Shown: positions 1 through 19,299 of the stretch, piece by piece
Numbering within the stretch: position 1 is the stretch's first letter
How the letters are laid out: every line of letters starts with the position of its first letter
Origin: Piscicola geometra
Taxonomy: Eukaryota > Annelida > Clitellata > Hirudinida > Piscicolidae
DNA length: 64,000 nt
NCBI GenBank assembly: GCA_943735955.1
Contig: OX030956.1
Span: 2,473,412 to 2,537,411, forward strand
Direction: 5' to 3'
Translations under genes and position numbers: made by a program
The notes under the pieces: generated by a model
Seen by the model: the letters and a program-made list of their open reading frames with translations, nothing else
Told to the model about the DNA's origin: nothing
Databases searched by the model: none

Positions 1-4293
<4,293 letters not shown>

Positions 4294-4520
4294 TTTAAGA
4301 CTTGTATCGTCGACGAGGTAAAACTTGTGTCCAATGTATAAAACTAGAAATAAAAAAATTATTTAAAGTTTTTTTATAATAAACATATTTTATATACTTT
4401 ATTGTTATTTTTTGTTATTAAAAATATATAAATTAATATAATTATTCAAATTTTAAATCCATTATATGACAATTTAAAAGTAAAAATTATGTAAATAATT
4501 TAACAAATTGAATGAAATAA
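4294..4520. promoter_or_regulatory. Putative bidirectional promoter between CSN2 and the bHLH gene
   Basis: The CSN2 start codon (4293, minus) and the proposed bHLH start codon (4521, plus) are separated by 227 bp of AT-rich sequence, so both genes must share this interval or place 5' UTR exons elsewhere. No TATA box or E-box is convincing by eye. The call rests only on the divergent geometry. Confidence 0.45.
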
Positions 4521-5483
4521 ATGATGTTGGACATAAATGAAGAGTATGAATTTGATTTTTATCATTAAATATAGTTTTAAAAATTAAATTCAGCATTACT
4601 TGCATTCAAATCTTTAAATGTCAGATCTCGAGACGAGAAACGACTGAGCCACAACAGTGTTGAGAAGAGGAGGAAGGACAAGCTGAAGATGGCGATTGAT
4701 GAGTTCAGGAAGAGCCTGCCTGCTTCAGTTCTGCAACACAAATCATGGGTGAGTCATTTTGTTTAACCAATTATCCTAAATCTTATTTAACAAAATTTTA
4801 ATATACTATATAATTTTTGTTTTTCTGTGGAATAGTTTTTTTAAATATTGCTAAACTTAGAGAAACCAAAATTTATTTTCAGACGCATCATGAAATCCTA
4901 TTGAAAGCTCTAGAGTACATAAAGAGCCTGGAGAAAGAGAACACAAGCCTGGTGAAGAGTCTGCCTGACATTGTTGCCGGTATGCCTAACTGCCAAATGA
5001 TTTATACCATAATTTAACTTTTAAATTAACATTCAGGGGATTTAATCATGAAGTTGAAATTAAGTTTGGAGGAGACTCACAAAGAAGTCAAAAAACTCAA
5101 GGCCATTGTAGAGAAGCAGTGTAAAAGTTTTTATTTTAAATAGATTTTTTAAAATAAAAATATATCAATTTTCATAAATTTTTTTTTGATTATTGAAATG
5201 AATATTTAATTAAAATTTAAATAAATTGAATTTATATTCTCTATCGCTCATACAGACATGTCTAAAGCAGGTCTCGCCAGCATCACAAGCTTGTGGAATC
5301 ACAAAAGACCACAGAACAAAGCTACACAAGTCTGCATAGAAACTGCAGCTACTACCACCATTACTACCACCACTACCACTACTACTGCCACTACTACCAC
5401 TACTGCTAATACCACAGCTTCTTTTACTAATACCACAGATACAACCACAACTATTATTACTTCAGCTAACACCACTACTACTG

Positions 5484-5559
<76 letters not shown>

Positions 5560-8500
5560 CACTACCACTGGTGCGGCTACCACAGCCACTATAGCTGCTT
5601 CAATGACTAGTGGCCTGTACAGCACAATCAATCCTGATCTTGGCATCCCAAATGTGCTTCTTGCCACCACTATCTCAGCAACCATGCCTTCTTCCTCTTG
5701 CGTTATAACCTCAGACTTGACAACAACCACTACTGCCATTCCCTGCCAAGACATCTCTAGTATTCTCCTTCCTGCCACTACAAATCACATTCAAATGATT
5801 TTACATTCAGAACTCACAACTGCTAGCCCCCAATCATCACTCATTTCTCTGCTTGCCGATCCTCTCTGTAGCACTAGTTTTTCAAATTTCATCTTTTCAC
5901 CCTACACCAACCCACTCACCATCAGCCCTGCCACTGCTAACCTTTCCACCACTGACCCATCCACCATGAACACATTTAACCAACCTACCACCATCCCACC
6001 TACCACCAACCTTCCCAACACCAACCCACCCACCACTAACCCACCCACCACCAGCCCACCCAACATCACCTCTCCACCTATCACTGCTACTACAGTCACT
6101 GTATCATCAGCCATTAAATTAGTCAAAAGTGTCAATTTAAATAATGGCATTGTCGAGAAGAAGAAGAAAAAAAAAGGTTTGACGATTCTTCAGCATCTGA
6201 AACACACGCCTCCCCCCGCCATTGTTACCATCACTTCAGCAACTACTACTACTACCGTAACCACACCAACTACTACTATCACCACACCAACTACTACCAT
6301 CAACACAACAACTACTACTATAACCACGGCAGCCACTACCATAGCAACAACAACTACTACCATCACCACTTTTCCTACAAAAGATTCCATAGACACACCC
6401 ACACCACTCGTGCACACTCCGCTCACCCCCTTCCCCTTTCTATTCAACTCACCAGTTTTCAACAAAAACAACAACAGCAGCAAAAAAAAATTATTGATTG
6501 TCGAAGATAACACCATCCAGACATCCATCCATAACAACACCAACAACAACACTGTTGTTTATCTCTACTACAATAATACACAGTCTTTGCTTACCGACAA
6601 CTCAATTCCTGCTCTCAACAACACTCTCCTACTCAAAAACAACAACAACATCAACATCCCACTCACCACCACTAACAACAACAACATCCCACTCACCACC
6701 ACCACCACTAACAACAACAACATCCCACTCACCACCACCACTAACAACAACAACATCCCACTCACCACCACTAACAACAACAACATCCCACTCAACAACA
6801 ACATCCCACTCAACACCACCACCACTAACGACAACAACCCCCCACTGAACAACAACACCAACATCAAAATTCTCTCTCTTCTCGACAACAACGTTATAAA
6901 CGAGGTCAACACGCCAATGAGGTCAAGTTTGTTGAATAGTTGCTTAGTTACCAGTCTCGCTTCTTCCTCCCTCAACATCCCATCTCCAACAACCACCAAC
7001 GTTGGAGTGACTAGCTATAATTATAATAATGATGATGATGATGATGATGATAATAACAACGATAATGACGTTAATAATAATAATAATAATTTTAATAATA
7101 AACATAAAAACAAAAATAATAACTTTCTTCATCATCAAGGCCATAATCAAGGCAATAACCAGGTCACCAAGCAAAGAAAAAGCATTAGTAAAATGCACCT
7201 CAGAGGTGGAAAAGGAGGTCAAGAGGGAGGGGTGAGGCGGTGCTGCCGGAAGTACTGGTCGGTGATGATGACGAGGCGCTGTGATGACGTCAGCAAGAGG
7301 TTCAGGAGGGTGCTCTTCCAGGCGATGAGACTCAATGCTCGAGGTGATGATAATGATAGGAGTCATAATAAGAAAAATAATAAACTAGAAAATAAGAATG
7401 GAAATAATAATAATGGTGATGATGATGATGATGATGATGATGACGAAGATGGAATTGATAAGAGCAAAGCTAAGTATGAAGATTCGTTAAATAATGGTCG
7501 CAAGAGGGATAAGGGCGCTGTTGATGATGATACTTTTGGTGCTGTTGATGCTGATGATGATACTTTTGCTGCTGTTGATGATGATGATGAGTCAAAGAAA
7601 GATAAATGCTTGTCATCTTCCGGCAAGATCACCACTACAAAGGAAACTTGCATCCTTGACTGCATCACTTTCCCCGTCACGACGACAACCAGTGCCTCGG
7701 AAATTGTTGATGACGAAAAGTATGCCAATCCGGAAAATACTGGAGGATCGCTTGTTGGAGTGAAGGGAGGGGCTGCTGTTAGTGATGGAGGTAGGCATGC
7801 GTGGAGTCGTGGAAACTCCAATAAGCACACCTCCAACCACACCTCCATCATTACCACTACAAGTAACTCAACACACATCGCTGACGTCTGTCGTAAAGAG
7901 GACAGTGCTGACGCTGAAGATGTCGGTGAAGATGAGGATGGTGCTTTTGTGAGCGGGAAGGATGGCGGTGTTGATGGAGCTGCTTCGGTCAAATTGCAAG
8001 GGCAACAATGGAGCGACGCCGATAGGCAGATGGCTGGTCAGGAGTTGCAAGACGAGGAGGGCTTTAATAAGAGTTCCAACGCTGCGAACAAGGCTTCTTC
8101 ATCATCCAAGAGGCTTCTGTCGAAGGATCGGTTATTCGTTGCTGTTCGAACCAAGGAGAACAACACAAACAACTGTATGACAAAACCAAACAACAACTAT
8201 ATCAACATTCATACCCCCACCACCAACAACAACAACTATCTTAACATTTTAACAACCACAAACACAATCACTAACAATAACAACAACAACAACTATCTTA
8301 ATATTCTCTCCACCACTACCAAAACCAACAACAACAGCAACTATATCAACATTCTTACCACCACAACCAAAACCAACAACAACAACAGCAACTATATCAA
8401 CATTCTCACCACCACAACCAACAACAACAACAGCAACTATATCAACATTCTTACCACCACAACCACCAACAACAACAGCAACTATATCAACATTCTTACC

Positions 8501-8884
8501 ACCACAACCACCAACAACAACAGCAACTATATCAACATTCTTACCACCACAACCAACAACAGCAATTATATGGTCAATTTCATCAACAACAAAAACGAAA
8601 TGCACAAAAACAACACTAGCAACAGCCATATCAACAACAACAAGAATTTCGTAGAAATCTTCAACAAAGGCAATAATGGCAACAACAATTATAACCAAGA
8701 ACTTAACATTAACAACATCAACAATAACAACAATATAAACAACAATATAAACAACAATATAAACAACAATATAAACAACAACAACATCAACAACAACATC
8801 AGAACAAAAGCCCTTAACACTGCTGAAGCCCCCTTGCACAGACCTGTCTTGATCGATAATAACAACAAAAACAACAACAACAAC

Positions 8885-8916
<32 letters not shown>

Positions 8917-9011
8917 TAATAATAATAATGGTGGTGATGATGATGATTGCAGAGGCGTGCAGTACACAAGAGACAAGATAGATGCAGGTATTCCTTACGT
9001 TCTAATGCACT

Positions 9012-9042
<31 letters not shown>

Positions 9043-11008
9043 AAACAACAACAACAACAACAAAAACAATAGTAATAATAATAATCGTAATAATTATTTC
9101 AACAAAAGCAAGAACTTCAACAACAACAAAAGCGCTGGCAGCAACATGGACAACCTCACATACGGCCAGAGCAACACCATTCTTTTCCCGCCAGTAAGTT
9201 TAAACTACAAAGATGGTCATCAGCAGCGGGAGGAGCATGATGATGATGATTATGGCAAGACTGCTACACCAAAGTGCAAGGAAATTGTAAGCGACGGTAA
9301 AGTTAATCGTGGTTACAACAATGTCACCAACAACACCTCAAGCAACAGTGCTTACAGCCTTGGCATTAACATCAACAACAACAACAATATTAATAATAAT
9401 AGTATCAACAAAAACGAAGAGCTGGAGAAGAAACAAATGTTCTCTTTCTACCCCCTCTCCTACCAAGAAGGTAACAGCAAGACGGCTCTTGCGCAGGCGC
9501 ACAACTCCTTTCTCGAGGATGACACCCCTCATTTCAATAGTGGATCGAACCATGTCGCTCTTCGGAATAACATTGAAGCTCATAATAGTAATGGAGGAGG
9601 GGGTGTTGAGGTAGGCAGCGGTAACACGAGACTTGCAAGGAATAGTAATTCTATGGACCAGCAACACCATCTGGCGAATGATATAATCTCGAATAATATT
9701 GTTAACAACACACACAACAATAACATTAACAACAACGTCATTTTTGACATACACCACAACTTCAACACCAGTAACTACAACAATAACAACATCAACAACA
9801 TCAAACCCAACTACAACATCATCAACAACCAAAACAATAATAAATCCAACTTCAACATCAACATCAACAACAACAAGCCAAACTACAACATCAACAACAA
9901 CATATGCAACGACTTGACACTTGATGACATCTTATCTGTGGACAAGAGTCTCAAACGTTCCATCATCACCAACAACAACAACAACAACAACAACACCTCC
10001 ATCACCGCTCCTGCCTTCACCTTTCCTGACAGCGCTTTCTTTTCTGAGTCGAGTCAGGAGCAGGTCTCTCTGGGCTACCTGAAGGCAGACAACTTTCTCA
10101 ACGACAAAGAGCCCACCCTGACCGACCCCCACTGCAACTTCCCGCTGCCGAAGGATCTCCAGTACAACTACTCCAACGCTCCAGACTACGGTCTGTCAAC
10201 TGCCAAGAGCACCTTTTCAGCGCCCACTTTCTTCAACCATGCCTTGTCGACCTTCGCCAAGGACTGCCACACCAAGGATTCTCCGCTGGGCGACTCCCAA
10301 CAGCCACCCTTCAACAAACCCTTCCCTTCCAACCTCAAGAGACCCGTCCACAACGACATCAATAAACTATCGAAAAAATTCGCAAGGTTTTCTCAAAGTT
10401 TCGCGCTAAAAAGCAAAATGGCGATCAGTGACTACCCGCTGAACAGCAGCAACCACCAGACGTCGAACGAAGCCTTCATGCCGAGTCTTTACATGGGCCG
10501 CTTCGACACGCCCACCTACCTGAACAACCACCATGATGCCTTTCTTCCTCCCGCCTATAACTCCTCCTCCGCCTCCACTGACTCCTCCTTCTTCATGCTG
10601 CCTCAGAACTGCGACCTCAAACTCAACTTCTACCCCAGCCACGCCACCTCCTTCGACTCCAACCCACCTCTTCAAGCCACCACCACCACCACTGCTGCCG
10701 CATGCCACTTCCCCCATCTTCCCTCTTCCGTCCTTCCCTCCATCAACCACTTCGGAGTCTCCAACCTCTTCCCTGACCTCCCCCACTCCCTCAACTTCCC
10801 AGCAGACACCTCCAAGACGTCCAACCAGCTTGACGGCAATCTTTTCTCCAACTCTTACGACATTGATCCCTCATTCTCTTCGTTTCCTCCCTGCAACACA
10901 CCTGCCTACCAGCCCACCTTCCTGCCCAACAACCACCTCAACCAACCTTTCGCTCTCAAGAACGCCATGAGCATCAACAACCTGCTTGGCAACCAAAAAT
11001 CTGCGTAA
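4521..11008 (+). CDS. USF-like bHLH-leucine zipper transcription factor with giant Thr/Asn-rich tail
   Basis: Predicted exons are 4521-4543, 4625-4748, 4883-4979, 5037-5120 and 5256-11008 (stop TAA), with all phases consistent, giving 2026 residues. The basic region and first helix (residues 10-35, RDEKRLSHNSVEKRRKDKL) resemble USF proteins. Helix 2 and zipper follow (HEILLKALEYIKSLEKEN, then LSLEETHKEVKKLKAIVEKQ, to about residue 109). His17 and Glu21 fit E-box readers, but the position-13 Arg of class B factors is Lys25. The remaining ~1900 residues are one exon: poly-Thr (about 115-220), many Asn runs, short acidic and basic patches, and a more ordinary C-terminus ending AMSINNLLGNQKSA. 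A small N-terminal bHLH-zip with a ~2000-residue disordered tail recalls vertebrate USF3. This is a nuclear DNA-binding regulator by inference. Exon 1 is the least certain part, since no in-frame Met precedes exon 2. Confidence 0.8.
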
Positions 11009-11645
11009 ATGATGAAGCGCTCGATTTAATCCATATTATAAATTCCTTTATCATCATGATAAGACGATGATGACAGCGGTGATGATCGGGAGGAGAAGAG
11101 GGGAAAAAGAAAATAATGACGAGGCTGAACCTAGTTACAATTTTTACATTTAAACAATTAATTTATTTAAAAAAATATTGTATGAACCTTTATTTAAATA
11201 TCTGTATAAATTAAAGATTTTTTTGAACTATCTGTGTAAATAGAAAATATTTGTTGAATTATTGAATCATATTGTAGATAAAAAGCGTTTTTTTGACAAA
11301 AAATTGAACAAGTATTAATGCTTTGAAACTAAATAGAATAATATAAATAAAATATTATACAAAAACTATTTCAGGTATTTATTTTAAGAAAAAAAAATGT
11401 TATACCGTAAAATACCAGAATCTTCTGACATTCATAATGTTTGAACACCATCATTTTTCTTTGAAGAATAGTTATTTGAAGAATAGATTTTTTTTGTATT
11501 TCAGACATATATTGTCTAACCGTATAATACGTATTTAACACGAAGTCATGCGCATTTAATTATTAAATTGTAATACTTGTGTTCAACTTTAACTAAGCTC
11601 AACAGCTGCGCTCCCAAAGCAAATGTTTTAAAATCTCTCAAGGAT
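11009..11645. other. Intergenic space between convergent bHLH and EndoU genes
   Basis: AT-rich, without open frames or repeats that I can support. It must carry both 3' ends: AATAAA-type words occur on the plus strand around 11345 and on the minus strand (as tttatt) around 11372. Confidence 0.6.
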
Positions 11646-14356
11646 TCAACTGGATAAGGAGACAGGGTAGGCCGATCCGATGTTGTTGTTGTGGCCCCGG
11701 GTGACCACTTGCAGCGGGTAATTCTTGATGTGGACGGAGGGCGGCGTTTGGAAGCGCATCAGGTGCACCAAGGTGTTCAGTCCGATCTCGAACTCTGGAC
11801 TGGTGCCCACGAAGATGGATGTGAGTCCCTTGCCAGAACTGCTGTTCAACGAGAACTGGAAGGTCAGCAGGCGAGGGTGCGTTTCTATTTCTTCGGTCTG
11901 TGGAACAAGTGTTCATGCTTTTATAGCCTTTATTCAAATCTATTTGTAATAAATCGAGTTAAAAAAATTTTAAACTATTAAAAAAATTTATTTTTAAAGT
12001 AATTTTGAGTTTTTAGCATTGCTGCAGCAATTAATAGAAATACGATGCATAGCAAAGACAATTTTGATAAGAATTATATAAATTAAAATTGAAATAAAAT
12101 AAATAACTTGAAGAAAAATAACGCTTTTGAACGCCACGTGCAAAAAATACACAATTACTTACAGTTCCCCGTCTGAAGAATCCTCGGTAGTCGAGACTGC
12201 CCTGTTTTTCCTGCAGGTAGAGCTGAATCCAGTTGTGGAATCCTGTAACTTCCCGGTCTTTTTTTTCTCCCACAAAGACGTGTTCAAATCCACATGAGTT
12301 GATGCGACTGAGGTGATGAGAAAGCTGATGGTAATTTTGTCGAAAAACTACATTCATATAAAAGCATTTGTATTGATTTTTGATGACTGATTAACATTTC
12401 TAATAAAAATGTAAACACATAAATTCGCAAACAAGTCAGTTCGCAAACGCATTTAAAATAGAACAAATATAACTTGTCGGTTCTGAGGCGCTTGTAGAGC
12501 TTGAACCACAGGTCGTGAATGGTCTGCTTGAAGGCCCTCATGTCGCCTACAAACTTGCCTTTCTGAACCAAAAGCCTGTGAACCTCCTGCTCACATAATA
12601 TTAAAAATATTAAAGTAGTAATAATTATTAATACTTCAATTATAATTACAATTAGCCTTCGCTCTATACAAAGTATTAAAGCAGTAATAGTAAGCCTCAG
12701 CTCGGAAAATTAACGGCAAATACCTTGATCACTTCTGTTTGGACAATAAGGTCCAGGAAGGCATTGGTCTCAGCCTCTTCGGCTGCAGTGTAGGTCTCCA
12801 GGAGACTTGTATCGGCATTGTAGTTGTCCAGCAAGTCTTTGAAGGCTTTGAGAAGAAATTAAAATGTATATATTATAAATAATAAATATTTTGTAAAAGT
12901 GCACAAAATCAGACGCTGAAAACAACATTTTAATAATTCACTTCAGTAACAAAGGTTTTTGAGTAACAAAGCGTGAATTATGAAATATAATAATTCTTTG
13001 CATATATTATATTAATAATTTTGTTAAAAGTTCAATACCCACAAACAGAAATACGTTTTTTATACTTAGTTAGGTTCAGGGGTGGTGATCTGCTGCAAAT
13101 CCAGGGGGGTCCTTCCCAGAATGGGCGGTGATCTTGGGGGGTCCTGGGGTCACTACCATTAAGATGGACCCCTCACTACCAAAAGTGGTCCGGATCCCAG
13201 AACCCCCCCCCCCAGGATCGCCGCTCATGGTTAGGTAAGATACTCTTAGTTTTGAAAGCCAATACTGAATAATTAATATTTGTCTAATCACCTTTGTATG
13301 TTGGTTTGTCGAAAATTTTTGATTCATTGAAAAACTTGAAGAGTTTCGTTGGAGCTCTATCTCTACCCGTCCATACCAGATTTGTCACGTAGCCTGAAAT
13401 TGGAAAATTTAATAACTTTTGGCAATTAATTCTATTAATAATTCATAATTAAGCTACATATTCATTATTATTTTCTTTTTCATGTAACTTTTTTACTTAC
13501 CGTAAAACGAAGGATAAATGTAGTAAATAGGAAAAAATAAATAAAATAAAATAAAAATGGTTTGAGATTGAGAAAGAGAAGTTTATTTTTCAACCTTTAA
13601 GAAAGTCAAGACCTTTAATTTCTTCATCTGATCTAAAACAGAGGCGAAATCAGTCCAAAATGTTTTTTTAAAGATATAATTTCAATTCATATGAATCTAT
13701 CTACAGCAAATGCTATTTATTGGAGAAAAAAAATTTATATATATTTCTAAGACTTTCATACTTAACGATTTTCCTAATGCACCTGGTTCACATGTGTTAC
13801 TTTCATCAAGTTTTTGTGTGTGTCTCATCACTTTTTTAAAGATGATAAAATCAAAACCGAAACAATTACTGAGCGTAAAATATATTTTAAACCAAATCGG
13901 TTCCAGTAATAATGGGAAAAAATGATTTTTTTTGCCTATTAAACTATTTTTATTTATCCATTTTAAATTATGCTTTTGTACTTCAAAAATGTATAATTAA
14001 ATCTCTTGAGATTTCCACTACGTGATGACAAACTCAGAATCATCAATCGTCACGTAACAAACGTCCTTAAACCGACCTTGAAGTTCCAACTCGTAATCCA
14101 CCCCTGGTTCGCACTTGTTCACATCCAGATCCCAGAGCCTGGAGAGCTCAGTGGACAGTTGATTGTTGTACTGAACATATCTGGAGGGTGAGTAGTTGAC
14201 AGCTAACTAAATGCAGCCACAGAAACTTTTTTCAAATAATTAAAAATAAACTAGAAAAACGTTTAAATTTTTCATTAGTACTAAATATTTATTTGTTTGA
14301 ACTTTATACCCATGAGATAAACTTATCGAAAAGAACAAGAACAGGATAAAGAACAT
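11646..14356 (-). CDS. EndoU: Secreted poly(U)-specific endoribonuclease (EndoU/XendoU family)
   Basis: Eight minus-strand exons join in phase: 14356-14310, 14180-14073, 13632-13595, 13393-13292, 12845-12724, 12586-12474, 12307-12163 and 11897-11646, encoding 308 residues. XendoU enzymes cut RNA at uridines and leave 2',3'-cyclic phosphates. The product starts with a signal peptide (MFFILFLFFSISLSHG), so it should be secreted. The family N-terminal motif is ELSRLWDLDVNKCEPGVDY, followed by RAPTKLF and DKPTYKAFKDLLDNYN. The catalytic triad is intact: His186 (GFEHVFVGE), His201 (GFHNWI) and Lys248 (SSGKG), with the conserved FVGTSPEFE and GSAYPV after it. Length is close to single-domain family members. 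Intron 4 carries a foldback repeat. It ends convergently with the bHLH gene. No defects are seen; exon 3 (38 nt) is short but required by phase. Confidence 0.92.
13079..13235. repeat. Foldback (MITE-like) repeat in EndoU intron 4
   Basis: A G/C-tract-rich hairpin-prone sequence in an otherwise AT-rich intron. It contains ggtgatcttggggggtcc and, in opposite sense, ggatcccag and ccccaggatcgccg, plus the word cactaccaaaagtgg. The same words occur in the small foldback elements at 27858, 36473 and 47488, so this is a divergent member of that family. Confidence 0.6.
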
Positions 14357-15358
14357 GATAACTTTTGAATAACTTTGAAGCTACCAACTCATGCCTCTTT
14401 ATAGGCTCCATTCAACTGAAATAGTCTCAACTTGGGACAGCTAAATTTATGAGATGAGACGAAAAACGAAATATTAATGGTTTAAACATTATAACGGCCC
14501 TAATGTATAACCCTAACCATAATCCTAACAGCTTCAACTATCATTTTTCGCTACCACAAAAATATCAATAAAATCAATTTTAAATAATCTATAAAAAAAT
14601 TGATATTAACTTTAACTTGCTGTTTACATTAATTTAATTATATAATATTTATCTTTTTTAAATTTAATCGTTGAAAAAAAACTTTAAAAAAAGTTAGTTT
14701 GAGGAAGGGAGAAATCCCAACTTGACCAAAAGATTTGAAAAGAGTATAATCTAATAATTTTCTGCTAGATCGTATTCAAAGATTTTATATAGCTCTTTTG
14801 AAATTAATAAATATTATAGATAATGATAATCATAATCTATAATTACGAAGTAAAAGTGAAAATTGTAAAGTAAAAGGTTCCCGAAACCTTTCACATTCAT
14901 TCAAAAGTGAAGATTCAAAGTTTTTAGATTCGAATATATGTGGGCAGATTATCAAAAGAAATATTCGGATGATAAGAGAAACAAGCATCTAACATAAAAT
15001 ACGCTAACTCGAAATTCCAAAAGTAAATAGAAAGCGATTAGAGTTCAAAGTAAAATCCAAAGGTGCAACAACAAAGTATTAACAGACAGTCGAGTTCTTT
15101 ATGAATTAATTTATATACATAATTATGTTATATTGTTTAATAACCTATCTATTTATAAATTAACCGTTTTTTGAATTATATAAAAAAGATAAGTGTTTAA
15201 AAACCTAGTGTTCAAGTTCGCAATAAAAATTAATGAGTCTTGAACTGAAAGAGGGCATTTATTATCTTTATTGAAAACGACCTCAGTTCGTGTACTAAAC
15301 GAGCATTCAATTATTGAGGCAGTAATGAAGAAAGCAGAAGACACGTATAGCCTATATA
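14357..15358. other. Intergenic, 5' of EndoU and 3' of the adenylate kinase-like gene
   Basis: AT-rich sequence without supported exons or repeats. It should contain the EndoU promoter and the 3' UTR of the adenylate kinase-like gene. Confidence 0.5.
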
Positions 15359-15359
15359 T

Positions 15360-15390
15360 AGCCTTGGTCCTATATGATATAGGACCAAGG

Positions 15391-15392
<2 letters not shown>
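15360..15392. repeat. Perfect 33-bp palindrome overlapping a stop codon
   Basis: AGCCTTGGTCCTATAT at 15360-15375 is followed by one G and its exact reverse complement at 15377-15392. The right arm overlaps two bases of the TAG stop (15393-15391, minus) of the adenylate kinase-like gene, so the transcript would end its coding region in a 16-bp stem. Confidence 0.85.
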
Positions 15393-17487
<2,095 letters not shown>

Positions 17488-18161
17488 TTTCTTCTGATAA
17501 TCCAATTAATAAATGATTAATTGATTTGTACTCGGTCTCCCAATAGACACAATATCTTTAATCAAGTTATCTTGCTTCAAGTAGAACCAAAATAAAATTC
17601 AAAAAAACCGATTCCAGTTTTTAACAAGAACACGTTTTTGTTGAAATTAGGTGGCATAAGAACACGTTTTTGCTGAAATTAAGTGGCATAAGAACATGGA
17701 GTGAAAAGAAAGGAACAAACCAATGATGAAAATGAATCGTGACTTGACCAGTTCTGTAGTTTATTTGAAAAAAATAATTAGCCAATTTTGAATTTCGTCG
17801 ACCCAAAGTTTAGTATTTCAAAAATATTGATTTTTCAGTTTTTTTTATTCATTTTACTATGCAAAGTTTAAATTTCACTTTAGTTTGCTTTATAAAATAG
17901 AAAAAAGCAAAATTGAATGCTTTTGATCTATTTTAAGGTTTACAGAACTATTTTTATTAACAATAAAGATTAAACACTTTTTACCTTGGGTCATCGTGCT
18001 AAAAATTATCCATCAATTCAACATGAATATCTTTCAGATAACAGTCTGAGTATCAGCGTTGTTGACATGTGTGACGGAGTTTTTCATAGAATTAAAAACG
18101 CGAAAGCAAGAAATTGATTAATGAAAAATGAGCAGTAAATTTTTAAATTTTAAAGTTATTG
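17488..18161. other. Intergenic, no supported feature
   Basis: AT-rich. A short tandem duplication of a ~37-bp word (containing agaacacgtttttg and aaattaggtggcata) sits at about 17628-17697. A missing first exon of the adenylate kinase-like gene could be hidden here. Confidence 0.4.
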
Positions 18162-19290
18162 TTATCGGTCGAACAAGTACGTTTTCAGGGAACGGCTGAA
18201 TGTCGCGGTCGAGCTCGGGGATTTGAGTCTATTGGGAAGACTATTCCAAAGAGTCGGCGCTGCAACAAAAAAGCTTCTTGCACCTGCATACTTGAGTTTG
18301 TAGCTCTGTGGAACTACATCTTTTGACCTAGCAGACCTGAGTCTTTCCCTCTGGGGAAGACTTGCTCTCATGACAATGCTGCTCGACAAATAATCTGGGC
18401 ACTCATTAGACAGACACTTGTGCATTAACAAGATGTTTTTGTATTCAATTCTATTTTCAACACGGAGCCAGTGAAGCTCCTTGAGAACAGGGCTGATGTG
18501 ATCATACTTTCTAGCACCTGTTATGAGCCTAGCTGTGGTGTTGATTATAGACTGAATTTTCTGCAGCTGCGTCATTGGCGACCCAGTAAGAATGATATTG
18601 CCATAGTCAATTCGACTGAGAACCAAAGCAGAAGCCAATGTTCTCAGTGAGTCCTTGGTCAATAACCATCTTATGGATCGTATTTGGCGTAATGAAGCAA
18701 AGCAGGTTTGAGTCATCTTGTTAATGTGTGTCGTCATGGTGAGGTCTTTGTCGAGATAAACTCCTAGGTTTCTGACACTTTCGGAAGGAATTATCTCGTT
18801 CTGACAAATGCGAACTGGATCTTTGGGAGTGTGAGTAGAGTTTCGACGGGATGAGAGCCAGATGACTTCAGTTTTGCTGGAGTTAAGTTTCAGTTGATTG
18901 GCACCCATCCAAGCAGCAATTCCATCAATGCATGATGACACCCTTTCTTGCAGGTCAGCCTGATGACCTTTAATGCAGTGACCGTAAATCTGGGTGTCAT
19001 CAGCGTACTGATGAAAAGCGAGCTCATGTCTAGCTGCTATTCTTTCCAAATCTCCAGTGTACAAAGAGAACAGTAAAGGACCAAGGACTGAACCTTGGGG
19101 GACTCCCACAGCGGAAACCGACATTGTCGATTTTGTCCCACTACAGTGGATGTCAAAACATCTGTCATTTAAGTAGTCCCTAAACCATTCTAACGCAAAG
19201 TCAGAGAAACCATAGGAGATGTGCAGTCTTCGGAGCAGTGTTGCGTGATCTACCAGATCGAAAGCTGCCGATGGGCTTCGTGGGCTAGAG
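18162..19290 (-). mobile_element. Truncated CR1/Jockey-superfamily LINE, reverse transcriptase C-terminal part
   Basis: An open minus-strand frame runs from about 19285 to the stop at 18162. It covers the end of an RT domain: SAAFDLVDHATLLRRLH, GVPQGSVLGPLLFSLY, and QYADDTQIY holding the catalytic YADD. It continues into the usual C-terminal region of CR1-type pol proteins (IDYGNIILTG, KELHWLRVENRIEYK, LWNSLPNRL, FSRSLKTYLFDR). Endonuclease and N-terminal RT are absent, so it is 5'-truncated. No frameshift appears in the remaining ~375 codons, suggesting a recent insertion. The 5' break is followed directly by the 81-bp satellite. Confidence 0.88.
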
Positions 19291-19299
19291 ATTATCTAT

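Noticed and set aside
4618..4647. ATG at 4618 as start of the bHLH protein
   Set aside because: Its frame meets TGA after nine codons. The bHLH frame has no Met before an upstream stop, so a splice from 4543 to 4625 is needed.
5299..10970. Antisense and alternative-frame open stretches under the bHLH exon
   Set aside because: Shadows of trinucleotide repeats in the coding strand; no start context, family motif or splice support.
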